From: Streptomyces graminofaciens
GTDB lineage: Bacteria; Actinomycetota; Actinomycetes; Streptomycetales; Streptomycetaceae
Direction: 5' to 3'
Length of the DNA stretch: 64,000 bases
NCBI RefSeq assembly: GCF_030294945.1
Contig: NZ_AP018448.1
Coordinates: 744,001-808,000 of the forward strand
Below the pieces are notes generated by a model, which was not told the origin of the DNA, did no database searches, and worked only from the letters and a program-made list of their open reading frames with translations. Numbering within the stretch: position 1 is the first letter of the stretch; each line of letters starts with the position of its first letter. Below, piece after piece: positions 63,028 to 64,000 of this stretch. Position numbers and translations under genes: made by a program.

Positions 63028-63234
63028 GGCCTGTTGCGAAAGTGGCGTCGTCGCCCGAAGGGCGGCCGCGCGGCGTCCGGTGCGTGCTCTCGGCGTGCCG
63101 CCCGAAAGCCCTCGTACTGGGTGTACTCGGGCTTTCGGGCGGTGCGGCGGTGGGGGCACCTCCCGCTCGAGCGAAGCCGAGAGTGGGGGAGCGTGCCGGG
63201 CGTCGCGCGGCAGGCGCCACTTTCGCAACAGGCC
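63028..63234. mobile_element. MITE, 207 bp, CTAG target duplication
   Basis: Perfect 20-bp terminal inverted repeats, GGCCTGTTGCGAAAGTGGCG at 63028-63047 and its complement at 63215-63234, flanked on both sides by CTAG (63024-63027 and 63235-63238). The inside has no gene but contains further hairpins around GGGCTTTCGGGCGG. The size, ends and 4-bp CTAG duplication identify a non-autonomous element mobilised by an IS5-like transposase elsewhere in the genome. Confidence 0.9.
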
Positions 63235-63283
63235 CTAGGCCACCGCAGCCTCGGACAGCTAGTGTCTCGTGATCCTGTTCATG

Positions 63284-64000
63284 TCAGTTCGAGTTGTTAT
63301 TGACGAGTTTCTTCACGTTGGTCGCGACGAGTCGGACCTTCGCGAGGACCTCGCCGGCGGTCGCGGTCCAGGTGAACGGTTTCGCCGTCGTGTTCCAGGA
63401 GTTGATGTAGTCGCGGATCTGTTTGATCAGGACGTTGACGCTGGCGAATGTGCCGCGGCGGATGGACTGCCGGGTGAGGATTCCGAACCAGATCTCGATC
63501 TGGTTCAGCCACGAGGAGCCGACGGGAGTGAAATGGAAGTGGACGTGCGGGTTCTTCGCCAGCCACTCTTTGACCTCCGGGGTGGTGTGCGTCGAGAGGT
63601 TGTCCAGGACCACATGGATGTCCTTCCCGGCGTGCGGCTTCACCGCCTTCTTCAAGAAGGCGAGGAAATCCTTGCCGTTCCGGGTCGGCCTGCACTCGCC
63701 GAGTACTTCGCCGGTGGTCACGTTCAGGGCGGCGAACAGGTTCGTGGTGCCATGCCGGAGGTAGTCGGCGGTGCGCTGCTCGCTCACCGCGAAGGCGACC
63801 GGCAGCACCGGCTGGGTCCGGTCCAGCGCCTGGATCTGCGTCTTCTCGTCGATCGAGAGGACCACCGCGCCGCCCGGCGGGGCCAGATACAGGCCGATCA
63901 CATCGGCCACCTTCTCCGCGAACGCGGGGTCTTTGGAAAGCTTGAAAGTGCCGGACCGGTGCGGCTTCAGGCTCTCCTCCCGCCAGATCCGCGCGACGTA
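63284..64000 (-). CDS. IS630-family transposase, partial at window edge
   Basis: The frame continues to the edge, so at least 238 residues are seen and the N-terminus is outside. YVARIWREESLKPHRSGTFK is the end of the HTH region. VVLSIDEKTQIQALDRTQPV has the first Asp, IHVVLDNLSTHTTPEVKEWL the second, and SSWLNQIEIWFGILTRQSIR the Glu. No lesion in the visible part. The element's 3' end is probably at the TA near 63260. Confidence 0.92.
   Translation of the reverse strand, partial: YVARIWREESLKPHRSGTFKLSKDPAFAEKVADVIGLYLAPPGGAVVLSIDEKTQIQALDRTQPVLPVAFAVSEQRTADYLRHGTTNLFAALNVTTGEVLGECRPTRNGKDFLAFLKKAVKPHAGKDIHVVLDNLSTHTTPEVKEWLAKNPHVHFHFTPVGSSWLNQIEIWFGILTRQSIRRGTFASVNVLIKQIRDYINSWNTTAKPFTWTATAGEVLAKVRLVATNVKKLVNNNSN

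Overview
This window looks like a Streptomyces (or close actinomycete) accessory region, probably from a chromosome arm or a large mobile island. The evidence is the very high GC with strong third-position GC bias, Streptomyces-type gene families (RacP-like, Replic_Relax-like, SpoIIE/PAS/GAF phosphatase, long RHS toxin) and the density of transposon debris. No rRNA, tRNA, CRISPR array or core housekeeping operon was recognised. All functional calls rest on reading the sequence and recalling family motifs; no database search was run.

Layout. 1-5 kb is scrap: a broken IS110 transposase, a membrane-anchored hypothetical gene flanked by two copies of a ~110-bp repeat, an HxlR regulator remnant beside an intact 14-TM exporter, and an ISAzo13 transposase fragment that appears to contain the 3' end of a group II intron. 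5-16 kb carries mostly intact single genes (two-domain VOC protein, nicotinamidase, PAS-GAF-SpoIIE phosphatase, an MFS transporter, a TetR regulator divergent from an NAD(P)-binding protein) mixed with pseudogenes of a Replic_Relax protein, IS5-type transposases and RacP. 16.4-18.3 kb is a row of gene fragments (PNPOx, hydrolase, FAD monooxygenase, TetR, ISL3).

The most interesting part is a series of candidate conflict (defence or toxin) loci separated by insertion sequences. (1) 18.7-21.6 kb encodes an alpha/beta-hydrolase fused to an NB-ARC ATPase and near-identical TPR repeats, a STAND/NLR architecture, lying between inverted ~100-bp ISL3 end sequences with a 33-bp perfect hairpin at one side. 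(2) 23.9-24.8 kb is the C-terminal part of a DUF3427 protein cut by an IS21 element. (3) 28.5-35.7 kb is a secreted RHS polymorphic toxin with a deaminase-like tip, coupled to an Imm10-type immunity gene. (4) 44.8-48.4 kb is a second STAND ATPase with TPRs, divergent from a small Gly-rich membrane protein, followed by a TPR scrap of another NLR. (5) 54.1-56.8 kb is an ATGA-coupled pair: a Ro60/TROVE-like protein with a VWA MIDAS and a partner resembling the ARPP-2 family. Recombinase fragments sit on both sides of the pair.

Mobile elements include two IS21 elements (one apparently enclosing a PNPOx gene), two IS5-type elements with -1 frameshift signals (one with a clean TAA target duplication), an IS6 element lacking a target duplication, a pair of overlapping tyrosine recombinase genes, a 207-bp MITE inserted at a CTAG that includes a stop codon, and an IS630 transposase running off the right edge. 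57.7-63 kb holds a secreted FG-GAP protein, a broken TPP enzyme, a Ku-like C-terminus, a frameshifted unknown gene and an M23-type protein lacking one expected zinc ligand. The general picture is a turnover zone where conflict modules are gained, duplicated and degraded.
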